Shown: positions 25,117-32,712, numbered from the stretch's first letter. The stretch is 32,724 nucleotides of DNA from Bacteroidetes bacterium ADurb.Bin217 (GCA_002069975.1 MWCJ01000032.1:1-32724); one strand, 5' to 3'. Notes: generated from the sequence alone by a model not told the origin. A program made the numbers and translations.

Positions 25117-25893
25117 TTATTGGTTAGATACTAAAATTGTACTTGCAAGTTGAATAGTTTTAGTTTGTTTGTTATATGAATATTGCGAAATGCCATTCAT
25201 ACCTGTAAGTATCAGATAATTATTATATGGAATTACATCATATGCTTCTATTTCATCAAAGTTTGCAAGTAATTCTAAGGAATTTACATTTGTTTTGTCG
25301 TAAACCCGAAGTGTATTATTGTCGCATACAAATAATAAATCACCATCAACTCCTAAGCCTTTGGGGCTTTCCATAGTATATGTTTTTTCTAATTTTGGAT
25401 TTGTAATTGTTTGCATATCTATTACATGTAATTCATTTACACCGCGGTTGCATATCCACATATCGTCGTTGAGTGTTACATATGCATACGTACCGTCGAA
25501 TACTGCCGGGTCGCACGAGGTTATGTGTTGATATTCTGTAATATATTCTAAATTATAGCCTTCTTTTTTATATACATACATACCCGATTGTGAACCGAAA
25601 AACAATAATGAATCATACGGAAAAATTGTTTCCATACCCCAATTTATTGATTCTCGGGTTTTTTCAACAATCTCATTTGGGTTAGCAATGTCGTATACAA
25701 TTACATCGCCATCGCGTAATACATAAAGTATACTGTCTGATATTGTAAATCGAGCCATAGAGCCGCCTTTTCCCGATAATCCGGGAGATATCGGGCTTCC
25801 TATATCAGTATTTGGGTCATACATTTTTGATTCGCACATAGCACATATGTATGCTACTGCAAGTAATAGTATATATTTAATATATCGTATCAT
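25117..25893 (-). CDS. LVIVD-repeat-like beta-propeller protein, probable lipoprotein
   Basis: The 258-residue product has an N-terminal hydrophobic segment ending in ICAMC-E, a weak lipobox with Cys20, then a Gly/Ser/Pro-rich linker (SPISPGLSGKGGS) and about five blades of the LVIVD type: SILYVLRDGDVIVYDIANP near 54, LLFFGSQSGMYVYKK, an ELHVIDMQTITNP blade, LLFVCDNNTLRVYDK, and LILTGMNGISQYSYN. Each has the form strand-G/N-turn-strand followed by D-x-x-x-P. LVIVD proteins are surface or periplasmic propellers of unknown role. It starts five bases after the shorter LVIVD gene; together they hold about seven blades. The lipobox is imperfect, so simple secretion is possible. Confidence 0.78.
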   Translation of the reverse strand: MIRYIKYILLLAVAYICAMCESKMYDPNTDIGSPISPGLSGKGGSMARFTISDSILYVLRDGDVIVYDIANPNEIVEKTRESINWGMETIFPYDSLLFFGSQSGMYVYKKEGYNLEYITEYQHITSCDPAVFDGTYAYVTLNDDMWICNRGVNELHVIDMQTITNPKLEKTYTMESPKGLGVDGDLLFVCDNNTLRVYDKTNVNSLELLANFDEIEAYDVIPYNNYLILTGMNGISQYSYNKQTKTIQLASTILVSNQ

Positions 25894-25898
25894 AGTCG

Positions 25899-26393
25899 TT
25901 ATTTTTTATTCCATGCTATTATTACTGTGTTCTCAGGGCGTTGACCATCGCTAAACTTCCAGTCATTTTCGCCCGAAGGTGATGTAAGTTCTGGAAATAC
26001 ATTTTGAATTCTGTTTACTTCGCGTACATTTTGAATGTCGGATATATCTATTACAACTAAATCTACCGCACTCGAAGCATACATTGTGTTGTTTTTTACA
26101 GTTACTTCCGTACATCCTAATATGCGGATAAATCCAATTTTTTGCGGATTTGCAGGATTCATATTATTTATAACATGTACTCCATAATATTTTTCTACTA
26201 CAAAAAGTAAATTGCTGCGAACAAATATTTTACCCGGATTTTTTAGTTCTTGAACCGGCATAGATGCAATAGACGCTTCGAATTCTGAACGTTCAACCAA
26301 TACCGGAGTATATTGTGTATACGAAAACGAATATATAATACCCGCCCCCATAATTATAACACATGCCGCAATAATGAGTTTAATATGTTTCAT
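25899..26393 (-). CDS. Short LVIVD-repeat-like exported protein, first gene of its operon
   Basis: The 164-residue protein has one hydrophobic segment at about 5-24 that could be an uncleaved anchor or signal peptide. Two LVIVD-like units follow: KIFVRSNLLFVVEKYYGVHV with INNMNPANPQKIGFI, then NTMYASSAVDLVVIDISDI. The end (ENDWKFSDGQRPENTVIIAW) is not repeat-like. Two blades cannot close a propeller alone, and the next gene carries about five, so the two products may complement one another or each may associate with itself. An exact TATTTTTG promoter element lies upstream. Function unknown. Confidence 0.75.
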   Translation of the reverse strand: MKHIKLIIAACVIIMGAGIIYSFSYTQYTPVLVERSEFEASIASMPVQELKNPGKIFVRSNLLFVVEKYYGVHVINNMNPANPQKIGFIRILGCTEVTVKNNTMYASSAVDLVVIDISDIQNVREVNRIQNVFPELTSPSGENDWKFSDGQRPENTVIIAWNKK

Positions 26394-26424
26394 TGTAATT
26401 GTTTTGTTAGTTTATTTAGTGAAT

Positions 26425-26432
26425 CAAAAATA
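26425..26432 (-). promoter_or_regulatory. -7 promoter element (TATTTTTG, minus strand) for the LVIVD operon
   Basis: An exact TAnnTTTG on the minus strand, 31 bases before the ATG at 26393. A CTTG at 26454-26457 on the same strand lies 21 bases further upstream and could serve as the -33 box. It shares the 180-base divergent gap with the aminotransferase promoter. Confidence 0.5.
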
Positions 26433-26549
26433 CATGTATTTTTTGAATATTGTCAAGCATAAACGAAAGAAATAATTCGATAGTATATATTGTTAATTTT
26501 TTACTTAAACATATTTTCATAGGAACATTCAAATTGAATAATATTCCAA

Positions 26550-26557
26550 TATCTTTG
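26550..26557 (+). promoter_or_regulatory. -7 promoter element (TATCTTTG) for the class III aminotransferase
   Basis: An exact TAnnTTTG ending 16 bases before the ATG at 26574, giving a leader of about 10 bases with no Shine-Dalgarno. An earlier ATG at 26564 is in another frame and gives no long product. Confidence 0.5.
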
Positions 26558-26573
26558 CAAAAAATGATACAGA

Positions 26574-27764
26574 ATGATTTCTCAGAAACAACTTTTTTTG
26601 CAATTATTAGGACAAACTTCGCCCAATCCATTGCTCATAGAAGTTGAACGAGCACAAGGAGTGTATATGTATACTCCTCAAGGAAAACAAATTATTGATG
26701 TTATTTCGGGAGTGTCGGTTAGTAATTTAGGGCATTGTCATCCGCGGGTAGTAGCTGCAGTTCAACAACAAGCTCAAACATATATGCATCTTATGGTATA
26801 TGGCGAACTTGTGCAAACTCCACAGGTAGCTCTTGCTCAAATTATTAATTCATTGCTCCCGGAGCAATTACAGTCTGTGTATTTTGTGAATTCCGGAAGT
26901 GAGGCTGTAGAGGGAGCATTAAAATTAGCAAAGCGTGTAACCGGACGTTCACATATAATTTCTACACACAATGCATATCATGGGAGCACTCACGGGGCGT
27001 TAAGTGTTATGGGTAATAAAGATTTTACGAAATCTTTTGAACCGCTTTTGCCGCATGTAGATTTTATACATTTTAATTCTATTGATGATTTGAAATGTAT
27101 TACTGAACAAACTGCATGTGTTATTATAGAACCTATTCAAAGCGAGGCAGGAATTATAGAAGCAAGTAAAGAATTCTTGCAGGAATTACGTTTGCAATGC
27201 TCTCGTACGGGAACATTGTTGATTTTTGATGAGGTGCAAAATGGGTTTGGCAGAACAGGACCCATGTTTGCATTTGAACATTATGGGGTAATTCCCGATA
27301 TATTGTGTATAGCTAAAGGTATGGGGGGGGGGATGCCAATAGGTGCATTTGTTTCGAGTAAACAACATATGGATTGTTTTACTCATTCTCCTATATTAGG
27401 TCATATTACTACATTTGGTGGACATCCGGTATCGGCGGCAGCTGCTCATGCATGCGTTAGCGAGTTGATTGAAAATACCGAAATACTTAGAGATATTGAA
27501 TCAAAATCGGATTTATTTGTTTCGCTTTTACAGCAACATCCAAAGGTAAAACAAATACGTGGCAAAGGTTTGTTTTTGGCTGTAGAGTTAGAATCGAATG
27601 AGCAGGTGCATGCTCTTATTCATAGGGGTTTAGAGCATGGAGTATTGCTCGACTTTTTCTTGTTTTGCGATACTCATTTTCGTATAGCTCCGCCATTGAT
27701 TATTACTCCCGATGAAATTATTGAATCTTGTAAACGAATTTGTAAAGCACTTGATGAAATATAA
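26574..27764 (+). CDS. Class III PLP-dependent aminotransferase (acetylornithine/GABA aminotransferase type)
   Basis: A 396-residue fold-type I aminotransferase. NSGSEAVEGALKLAK at 106-120 is the phosphate-binding region, HNAYHGSTHGALS at 132-144 carries the stacking aromatic, IIEPIQSEAGI at 184-194 the glutamate site, DEVQNGFGRTG at 219-229 the PLP-ring Asp, and AKGMGGGMPIGAF at 247-259 the Schiff-base Lys248. The family moves amino groups from omega-amines such as acetylornithine, ornithine, lysine or GABA to 2-oxoglutarate. It is not beside argE-argH, so I do not call it ArgD. A run of ten G at 27323-27332 encodes the GGG of the active-site motif. Its end overlaps the Omp85-like gene start by 11 bases. 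Confidence 0.9.
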   Translation: MISQKQLFLQLLGQTSPNPLLIEVERAQGVYMYTPQGKQIIDVISGVSVSNLGHCHPRVVAAVQQQAQTYMHLMVYGELVQTPQVALAQIINSLLPEQLQSVYFVNSGSEAVEGALKLAKRVTGRSHIISTHNAYHGSTHGALSVMGNKDFTKSFEPLLPHVDFIHFNSIDDLKCITEQTACVIIEPIQSEAGIIEASKEFLQELRLQCSRTGTLLIFDEVQNGFGRTGPMFAFEHYGVIPDILCIAKGMGGGMPIGAFVSSKQHMDCFTHSPILGHITTFGGHPVSAAAAHACVSELIENTEILRDIESKSDLFVSLLQQHPKVKQIRGKGLFLAVELESNEQVHALIHRGLEHGVLLDFFLFCDTHFRIAPPLIITPDEIIESCKRICKALDEI

Positions 27765-28884
27765 ATTATTGTATGCAATATGTTTTGCATGTATCGTACA
27801 TACTGCCGCAGTGGCACAACAGATTGATTCTGCTTCACAAAAATCGTTACTCGACAAAACACTTTCATTGTTTGAATGGAAAATAAAAACCGCAACCGTT
27901 AGTTCTTTTCCTTCGGCTGGTTACGACCCTTCAAGTGGTTTGTATGGTGGCATTTTACAAGTAGTTTCTATACCGCCTAAAGATACTTCGCAATTTAGTA
28001 GACCTACATCTTTGGTAAATCATGCAACTTATTCTACCAAACAATGGATTAATCTTAAATCTGATTTAGTATTGTATACCCGACGAGGTATAAACATCAA
28101 TATGTATTTGCAATATTTACAAGCACCCGATTCATTTTATGGAATTGGCAACGATACATTAAATTATAATCCTGTTCATTTTTATATTAAAGATTTTGAA
28201 TTACGCGGCGATATTTCTAAATCAATTGCTCAAACTTTTTTTGCAGGTATGATTTTCGATGTTTCGCACACATATACGCAAGCAGGCGATAGTACTTTAC
28301 AGGGATTACAAATACCGGCTCAAAAAAATTTATTACTCACGGGTATTGGTCCGTATGTAGCTTTTGACCGACGCAATGATGTGAATTATCCTTCGAAAGG
28401 AGAAATTATTACTGCAAGTTTTTTATTTTATCCTATGCATGCCGAAAATGCTCATACATTTTTTACCCTTCAGCTCGAAGCCAAAAAATATATGACAGTG
28501 TATAACGATTTAATACTTGCAACCCAATTTTTTACCGGTTCTACCAGTGGCGATGTACCCTTTTATAATTTATACCAATTAGGTGGAAAATCGCGTATGC
28601 GGGGTATTTCTAATAAATATAAATATATTGACTCTCATGTGTATTATGCTCAGGCAGAATTTAGAAAGCATATATGGGGGCGGTTTTCGGCTGTTGCGTT
28701 TGGAGCTTTGGGTAATACTTGTGAATCATATTCCGACTTAGATGTTGGACATCTTAAATATGTATACGGCGGAGGAATTCGATTCCAGACAAGTAAAACT
28801 GAAAAATTACATTTACGAATTGATTACGGTCGCGGAATATTTGGTGATTCGGGCTTTTATGTAACTATGCGCGAAGGGTTTTAG
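27754..28884 (+). CDS. Omp85/BamA-superfamily outer-membrane beta-barrel without POTRA domains
   Basis: I start at the ATG at 27754 (376 residues), not the longer frame at 27712, because it begins a clean signal peptide, MKYKLLYAICFACIVHTAAVA-Q (positions 1-21, Q22). The mature protein has a short plug-like lead with FPSAGYDPSSGLYGG and then beta-strands: DRRNDVNYPSKGE at 205-217, the conserved barrel-entry pattern, and LGGKSRMRG at 276-284, equivalent to the (V/I)RG lock motif of bacterial surface antigen (D15) barrels; it ends in GFYVTMREGF with the C-terminal Phe. Too short for POTRA repeats, it resembles patatin-type or stand-alone Omp85 barrels. The start overlaps the aminotransferase by 11 bases, so translation is probably coupled. 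Confidence 0.82.
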   Translation: MKYKLLYAICFACIVHTAAVAQQIDSASQKSLLDKTLSLFEWKIKTATVSSFPSAGYDPSSGLYGGILQVVSIPPKDTSQFSRPTSLVNHATYSTKQWINLKSDLVLYTRRGININMYLQYLQAPDSFYGIGNDTLNYNPVHFYIKDFELRGDISKSIAQTFFAGMIFDVSHTYTQAGDSTLQGLQIPAQKNLLLTGIGPYVAFDRRNDVNYPSKGEIITASFLFYPMHAENAHTFFTLQLEAKKYMTVYNDLILATQFFTGSTSGDVPFYNLYQLGGKSRMRGISNKYKYIDSHVYYAQAEFRKHIWGRFSAVAFGALGNTCESYSDLDVGHLKYVYGGGIRFQTSKTEKLHLRIDYGRGIFGDSGFYVTMREGF

Positions 28885-28926
28885 AAACTGTTTAGATTTT
28901 GTTTTTAATGAAATTTAAACAGGTTC
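28884..28926. terminator. Hairpin between the convergent Omp85-like and hisH genes
   Basis: Arms 28884-28899 and 28911-28926 (core ACTGTTTA / TAAACAGG) pair over 16 positions with one mismatch and one G-T pair, around an 11-base loop. It lies exactly in the 46-base convergent gap. The T-tract is weak on both strands, so termination efficiency is uncertain. Confidence 0.5.
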
Positions 28927-28930
28927 TTAA

Positions 28931-29518
28931 TTACAACCGAATAAAATTCTCTAAAATTTTAGCACCTACTTCACCGCTTTTTTCGGGGTGAAACTGAAAT
29001 GCAAAAAAGTTATCTTTTTCGATTCCAGCACTAAAAGGTACTATGTAATCGCATGTAGTAGTAGAATGAGTATTGAGTTCGGCATAATAACTATGTACAA
29101 AATATACAAAACTTTGCTCGGGAATGTTTTTTACTAATGTGCCTTTGTGCGAATGTATAGTATTCCATCCCATATGCGGAATTTTATATTCATCGGAACT
29201 TGGAAACCGTTTTACGGCAACATCAAAAATTCCTAAACAGTCTACATTACCTTCTTCGGAGTGCTTACACATAAGTTGCATGCCAAAACATATTCCTAAA
29301 AATGGTTGTTTCAATTCTACCAACACTTTATCTAATCCGGAATTACGTAAATATGCCATAGCACTACTTGCTTCGCCAACACCCGGAAAAATTATTTTGT
29401 CGGCTGCATACAGTTCGTCGGGATTATTGGTAATTATGGGTTCTATACCCAATCTGTTAAGAGCATAACTCACCGATTGTATGTTGCCGGCATTGTATTT
29501 AACTATTGCTACTTGCAT
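28931..29518 (-). CDS. hisH: Imidazole glycerol phosphate synthase glutaminase subunit
   Basis: A 195-residue class I glutamine amidotransferase of the histidine pathway. It opens VAIVKYNAGNIQSV. FPGVGEASSAM at 44-54 is the oxyanion-associated strand, and the nucleophile Cys77 lies in GICFGMQLM. His177 and Glu179 of QFHPEKSGEVG complete the triad. HisH supplies ammonia to HisF, which makes imidazole-glycerol phosphate plus AICAR. HisF is not in the window; the neighbours are trpA and trpB (three-base gap to trpA), so the gene is displaced from a normal his cluster. All motifs look canonical, so it is probably the real pathway enzyme, not an O-antigen paralogue, but that is not proven here. 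Confidence 0.93.
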   Translation of the reverse strand: MQVAIVKYNAGNIQSVSYALNRLGIEPIITNNPDELYAADKIIFPGVGEASSAMAYLRNSGLDKVLVELKQPFLGICFGMQLMCKHSEEGNVDCLGIFDVAVKRFPSSDEYKIPHMGWNTIHSHKGTLVKNIPEQSFVYFVHSYYAELNTHSTTTCDYIVPFSAGIEKDNFFAFQFHPEKSGEVGAKILENFIRL

Positions 29519-29521
29519 ACG

Positions 29522-30295
29522 TTATCCTTTAATAGATGAAACAAATGTTGATATGTTTTGTTCAAGCGTTCCCGGTTGTTCAAGTGCTTTGATGCACGCA
29601 CTGCCTACAATGGCTCCATGAGTATATTCGCACACTTGTGCAAATGTTTCGGTATTCGAAATTCCAAATCCAACTAACAGTGGATTTTGTAAATTCATAG
29701 ATGAAATTCGTTTAAAGTAGTGGATTTGCTCGTCGTTAAATTTTGATTTTGTTCCTGTAGTAGACGACGACGAAACCATATAAATAAACGCTTGTGTTTG
29801 TTGGTCGATCATACGAATTCTCGACTCTTCGGTTTGTGGCGAAATAAGCAAAATATTTTGAATACCATACTGTTCAAATATATGTTTATATTCTTTGGTG
29901 TATTCGTGGAGAGGTAAATCGGGCAAAATTACACCGTCAATTCCTATAGATTGGCATGTTTCGCAAAATTTTTCTACGCCAAATTGTAATACAGGATTTA
30001 TGTATCCCATAAGTATAAGGGGAATAGAAACTGTTTTGCGAATATGTTCCAATTGCGAGAACAACACCGAAAGCGACATACCATTAGCCAAAGCTACGGT
30101 ACTGCTATGTTGAATTACATTGCCATCGGCAAGTGGGTCAGAAAACGGAATTCCGATTTCTATCATGTCAACACCATGTTTTTCTAAAAGCTCAATAATA
30201 GATACTGTATCGTGTAATTGAGGAAACCCTGCAGTAAAATAAACCGAAAGTATTTGTTTTTGTTTTTTCGAAAAAAGTTGTTGTATTCTATTCAT
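29522..30295 (-). CDS. trpA: Tryptophan synthase alpha chain
   Basis: A TIM-barrel lyase that splits indole-3-glycerol phosphate to indole, which is channelled to TrpB. I choose the ATG at 30295 (MNRIQQLFSKK, 257 residues), since the longer frame begins at 30325 inside trpB and adds ten residues unlike the family. Catalytic Glu46 lies in IEIGIPFSDP and Asp57 in PLADG; the phosphate-binding part is seen in LVGFGISN and GAIVGSACIKAL near the end. The gap to the trpB stop is 23 bases. hisH follows three bases after its stop. The other trp genes are not in this window. Confidence 0.95.
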   Translation of the reverse strand: MNRIQQLFSKKQKQILSVYFTAGFPQLHDTVSIIELLEKHGVDMIEIGIPFSDPLADGNVIQHSSTVALANGMSLSVLFSQLEHIRKTVSIPLILMGYINPVLQFGVEKFCETCQSIGIDGVILPDLPLHEYTKEYKHIFEQYGIQNILLISPQTEESRIRMIDQQTQAFIYMVSSSSTTGTKSKFNDEQIHYFKRISSMNLQNPLLVGFGISNTETFAQVCEYTHGAIVGSACIKALEQPGTLEQNISTFVSSIKG

Positions 30296-30318
30296 TCGTA
30301 TGTAAATATTAAAGTGCT

Positions 30319-31506
30319 TTAACAATACTTGTCCATGTGAGCTATATAGGTATCCATATCTTTATCGCCACGTCCCGATATATTTACCACTACTACATCG
30401 GTTGCATTAAACTGTATTTTTGGTAATGCTGCTAAGGCATGAGCCGATTCTATTGCAGGAATTATTCCCTCTAATCGTGTCAATTCAAAAGCTGCTTGTA
30501 ACGATTCGTGGTCGGTAGCATCTAAAACTTTCGTTCTCCCAATATCGTGAAGATACGCATGAGCAGGTCCAATTCCGGGATAATCTAAGCCTGCCGAAAT
30601 AGAATAGGGTTCAATAATTTGTCCGTCGTTCGTTTGCATAAGCATAGTTTTAGAACCTTGAATTACACCAATAGTTCCTTTAGCAATTGACGCAGCTGTT
30701 TCGCCCGAATGTATACCCAATCCTGCAGCTTCCACTGCAATTAATTGTACCGATTCGTGTTCTATAAAATGATAAAAAGCACCCATTGCATTGCTTCCGC
30801 CACCAATACATGCTATGACATAATCGGGAAGGTTTTTGCCTGTTTTTTCTTGTAATTGCCATTGAATTTCTTCGCTAATAATAGCTTGGAATCGAGCAAC
30901 CATATCGGGGTATGGATGAGGTCCTACAACAGACCCTAACAAATAATGAGTATCGGTAGGGTTGTTTATCCAGTCGCGAAACGCTTCATTCCCCGCATCT
31001 TTCAGTGTCCTGTTTCCACTCATAGCCGGAATTACAGTAGCACCTAACATTTTCATACGCAACACATTTGGCATTTGGCGTTTCACATCAGTTTCGCCCA
31101 TATGTACTGTACACTGCATACCCATTAAGGCACATACAGTTGCCGTGGCTACACCATGTTGTCCGGCACCTGTTTCGGCAATTATTCGCTTTTTGCCCAA
31201 AGCTTTTGCCAACAGAATTTGCCCAATAGTATTGTTCACTTTGTGCGAACCGGTATGATTAAGATCTTCGCGTTTTAAATAAATATGAGCGTTATATTTT
31301 TCAGACAACCGCGACGCATACGTAAGAGGCGATGGCCTGCCTACATAATCTTTGAGTAACGATATAAATTCCTTTTGAAAATCAGACGATTCAATAATAC
31401 GTATGTAATTATCTTCGAGTTCTTTTATATTCGGATACAATAATTCGGGGATATATGCACCACCAAATTTTCCGTAATAACCATGTTCGTCAGTAGTAAA
31501 CTTCAT
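30319..31506 (-). CDS. trpB: Tryptophan synthase beta chain
   Basis: The PLP-dependent subunit that condenses indole and serine into tryptophan. I choose the ATG at 31506 (395 residues); the longer frame adds 16 residues upstream of a -7 element at 31523-31530, so those cannot be made from this promoter. [13 protein letters not shown] at 9-21 is the classic N-terminus. The Schiff-base Lys89 lies in [11 protein letters not shown], the phosphate loop is [11 protein letters not shown], and GPHPYPDMV is the TrpB1-type segment. Length and motifs fit the canonical, alpha-interacting TrpB1. It leads the trpB-trpA-hisH operon. Confidence 0.96.
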   Translation of the reverse strand: MKFTTDEHGYYGKFGGAYIPELLYPNIKELEDNYIRIIESSDFQKEFISLLKDYVGRPSPLTYASRLSEKYNAHIYLKREDLNHTGSHKVNNTIGQILLAKALGKKRIIAETGAGQHGVATATVCALMGMQCTVHMGETDVKRQMPNVLRMKMLGATVIPAMSGNRTLKDAGNEAFRDWINNPTDTHYLLGSVVGPHPYPDMVARFQAIISEEIQWQLQEKTGKNLPDYVIACIGGGSNAMGAFYHFIEHESVQLIAVEAAGLGIHSGETAASIAKGTIGVIQGSKTMLMQTNDGQIIEPYSISAGLDYPGIGPAHAYLHDIGRTKVLDATDHESLQAAFELTRLEGIIPAIESAHALAALPKIQFNATDVVVVNISGRGDKDMDTYIAHMDKYC

Positions 31507-31522
31507 GTATATATTTTTTTTA

Positions 31523-31530
31523 CAAATATA
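31523..31530 (-). promoter_or_regulatory. -7 promoter element (TATATTTG, minus strand) for trpB-trpA-hisH
   Basis: An exact TAnnTTTG on the minus strand, 16 bases before the chosen trpB ATG. A TTG at 31552-31554 on the same strand, 21 bases upstream, may be the -33 box. No leader peptide with Trp codons or attenuator hairpin is visible in so short a leader. Confidence 0.5.
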
Positions 31531-31828
31531 ATTGAATATACATAGAAGGAACAATGAGTATGTTTAAAAAATGAACAGAGCGATGTGATTTTTTGAAGAT
31601 TATTATTTTGAATAGCTGCATTTTGATTATTTTTTGCTGTAGAAAAAGTATTTTTCTGTACATTTGAATCTGGTAAAAGTGTATTATTTTTATTAATTTA
31701 TTAAGATAGGTTTGATAAAAATTGACATAAATATATGTTAGCATTCAGTGGAGAAAACCTAGTAACAGATTGAAACAATAAAAAAGATAAAAAAACGAAT
31801 AATAACCAATAAAAAAAAGGAGGTAAAA
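31531..31828. other. Gap between trpB and the FN3/T9SS gene, mostly without features
   Basis: The divergent gap after the trpB promoter is very AT-rich. I see one plus-strand TACATTTG at 31659-31666, an exact TAnnTTTG, with TTTG at 31632-31635 (23-base spacing, rather long) as a possible -33. It would give a leader of about 155 bases before the ATG at 31829. The leader ends in the strong Shine-Dalgarno listed separately. I see no tRNA, riboswitch or hairpin that I can support. Confidence 0.4.
31817..31824 (+). promoter_or_regulatory. Unusually strong Shine-Dalgarno (AAGGAGGT) before the FN3/T9SS gene
   Basis: AAGGAGGT is complementary to the 16S 3' end over seven to eight bases and lies four bases before the ATG at 31829. 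Other genes in the window have A-rich leaders without such a site, as is normal in Bacteroidota. It fixes the start of the 260-residue gene. Confidence 0.75.
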
Positions 31829-32611
31829 ATGCAACACAAACGATTAAAATTAAGTGCCGTACTTTTGTTTGGTATTGGACTAGTAGGATTGCAAGCACAA
31901 ACGATGTATGTAAACGAAAGTAACGGAACACAAACCGCATATACTTTGAAAAGTGTACAAAAAATGCGTTTTTCATCAGGAAATCTTACCGTTACAAAAA
32001 CAGACAACAGTAGCAATGAGTATGCTCTGAATGATCTGAGGTATCTGAATTTTTCTAATATATCCATAGACACTGAATATCCAATAGCACCAGTTAGTTT
32101 AATAGCAACAGAAACCACAACGTCTACGGTAAGCCTTTCATGGAATGCATCGACCGACAATATTGGTATTACCTATTATTTGATTTACAAAGACGGAGTA
32201 AAGATTGACTCAGCTACTTCAACAAGCTACATAGCAACCGAACTTACCTCAAACACAGCTTATTCATTTACGGTGAAAGCCCGAGATGCTGCCAATAATA
32301 TTTCTGCTGCAAGTAATGTGTTATCAATAACTACCAGTAAAATAACTAGTGTTTTTGAACTAAATACAGACAATATAATTTTTGTATATCCTAATTTTGT
32401 GAACAATATAATTAACATCGACTTAAGCGGAATAGCTAATGCAGAAGGTACTTTTAGCATACTCAACTTTGAAGGCAAAACCGTGTTAAGTTGGTATGTA
32501 AAAAATGAAGGAGTTCTTCCATTAGACATTAGCAGTTTGCCGACAGGTATATACTTATGCCGATATGAAACTGCCACAGAAATTAAAACAGTGAAAATTA
32601 TTAAACAATAA
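31829..32611 (+). CDS. Fibronectin type III protein with T9SS type A sorting domain
   Basis: A 260-residue secreted protein. A signal peptide covers about 1-24 (LQAQ-T). A short N-terminal segment (YTLKSVQKMRFSSGNLTVTK) of a kind common in Bacteroidales T9SS cargo follows to about residue 77. One FN3 domain occupies about 84-170 (PVSLIATET, VSLSWNASTDNIGITYYLIY, AYSFTVKARDAANN). A T9SS type A sorting domain covers about 183-260 (FVYPNF, then SILNFEGKTVL, LPTGIYLCRYE, TVKIIKQ). The usual Y-P-N-P reads Y-P-N-F here. The product should cross the outer membrane through T9SS and be attached or released; its binding partner is unknown. The strong Shine-Dalgarno suggests high expression. Confidence 0.87.
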   Translation: MQHKRLKLSAVLLFGIGLVGLQAQTMYVNESNGTQTAYTLKSVQKMRFSSGNLTVTKTDNSSNEYALNDLRYLNFSNISIDTEYPIAPVSLIATETTTSTVSLSWNASTDNIGITYYLIYKDGVKIDSATSTSYIATELTSNTAYSFTVKARDAANNISAASNVLSITTSKITSVFELNTDNIIFVYPNFVNNIINIDLSGIANAEGTFSILNFEGKTVLSWYVKNEGVLPLDISSLPTGIYLCRYETATEIKTVKIIKQ

Positions 32612-32613
32612 AC

Positions 32614-32620
32614 AAGGAGG
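32614..32620 (+). promoter_or_regulatory. Second strong Shine-Dalgarno (AAGGAGG) before a 19-codon ORF
   Basis: AAGGAGG lies seven bases before an ATG at 32628, starting three bases after the previous stop. It is the second such site in this corner of the window and marks the short ORF as translated or recently translated. Confidence 0.65.
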
Positions 32621-32627
32621 ACAAACA

Positions 32628-32687
32628 ATGAAAAAATGTATATTTTTATTCATTAGTAACCGAGAAAAAATAAAAATAACAGATTAG
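32628..32687 (+). CDS. 19-codon ORF with strong ribosome site, possibly a cut-off exported-protein start
   Basis: ATG at 32628 to TAG at 32685-32687 encodes MKKCIFLFISNREKIKITD. The first ten residues look like the start of a signal peptide (MKK plus a hydrophobic run), then the sequence turns polar and stops. The strong Shine-Dalgarno argues that this start is or was used. It may be a gene truncated by rearrangement or a short leader peptide, as the stop codon lies inside the left arm of the hairpin at 32679-32712. The window ends 37 bases later, so its downstream context is unknown. Confidence 0.45.
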   Translation: MKKCIFLFISNREKIKITD

Positions 32688-32712
32688 GTCGATAGTCACT
32701 AACCTAATCTGT
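32679..32712 (+). terminator. 11-base perfect hairpin at the window's right end
   Basis: Left arm ACAGATTAGGT (32679-32689) and right arm ACCTAATCTGT (32702-32712) pair perfectly around a 12-base loop; ATTTT follows. It could be an intrinsic terminator for the FN3/T9SS gene, although the T-tract is short. The short ORF stops within its left arm. Confidence 0.55.

Noticed and set aside
26574..27764. Naming the class III aminotransferase argD
   Set aside because: The family includes several omega-aminotransferases, the gene is 14 kb from argE-argH, and its neighbour is an outer-membrane barrel, so the substrate cannot be fixed.
29124..29468. A 114-codon plus-strand ORF opposite hisH
   Set aside because: Fully inside a well supported hisH with canonical catalytic residues; it has no recognisable domain.
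31507..31554. A 16-residue N-terminal extension of TrpB
   Set aside because: It would start upstream of the exact -7 element and does not resemble TrpB, which typically begins near [10 protein letters not shown].
32260..32628. A 122-codon minus-strand ORF opposite the FN3/T9SS gene
   Set aside because: The plus-strand gene has a signal peptide, FN3 and T9SS domains and a strong ribosome site; the antisense frame has none of these.
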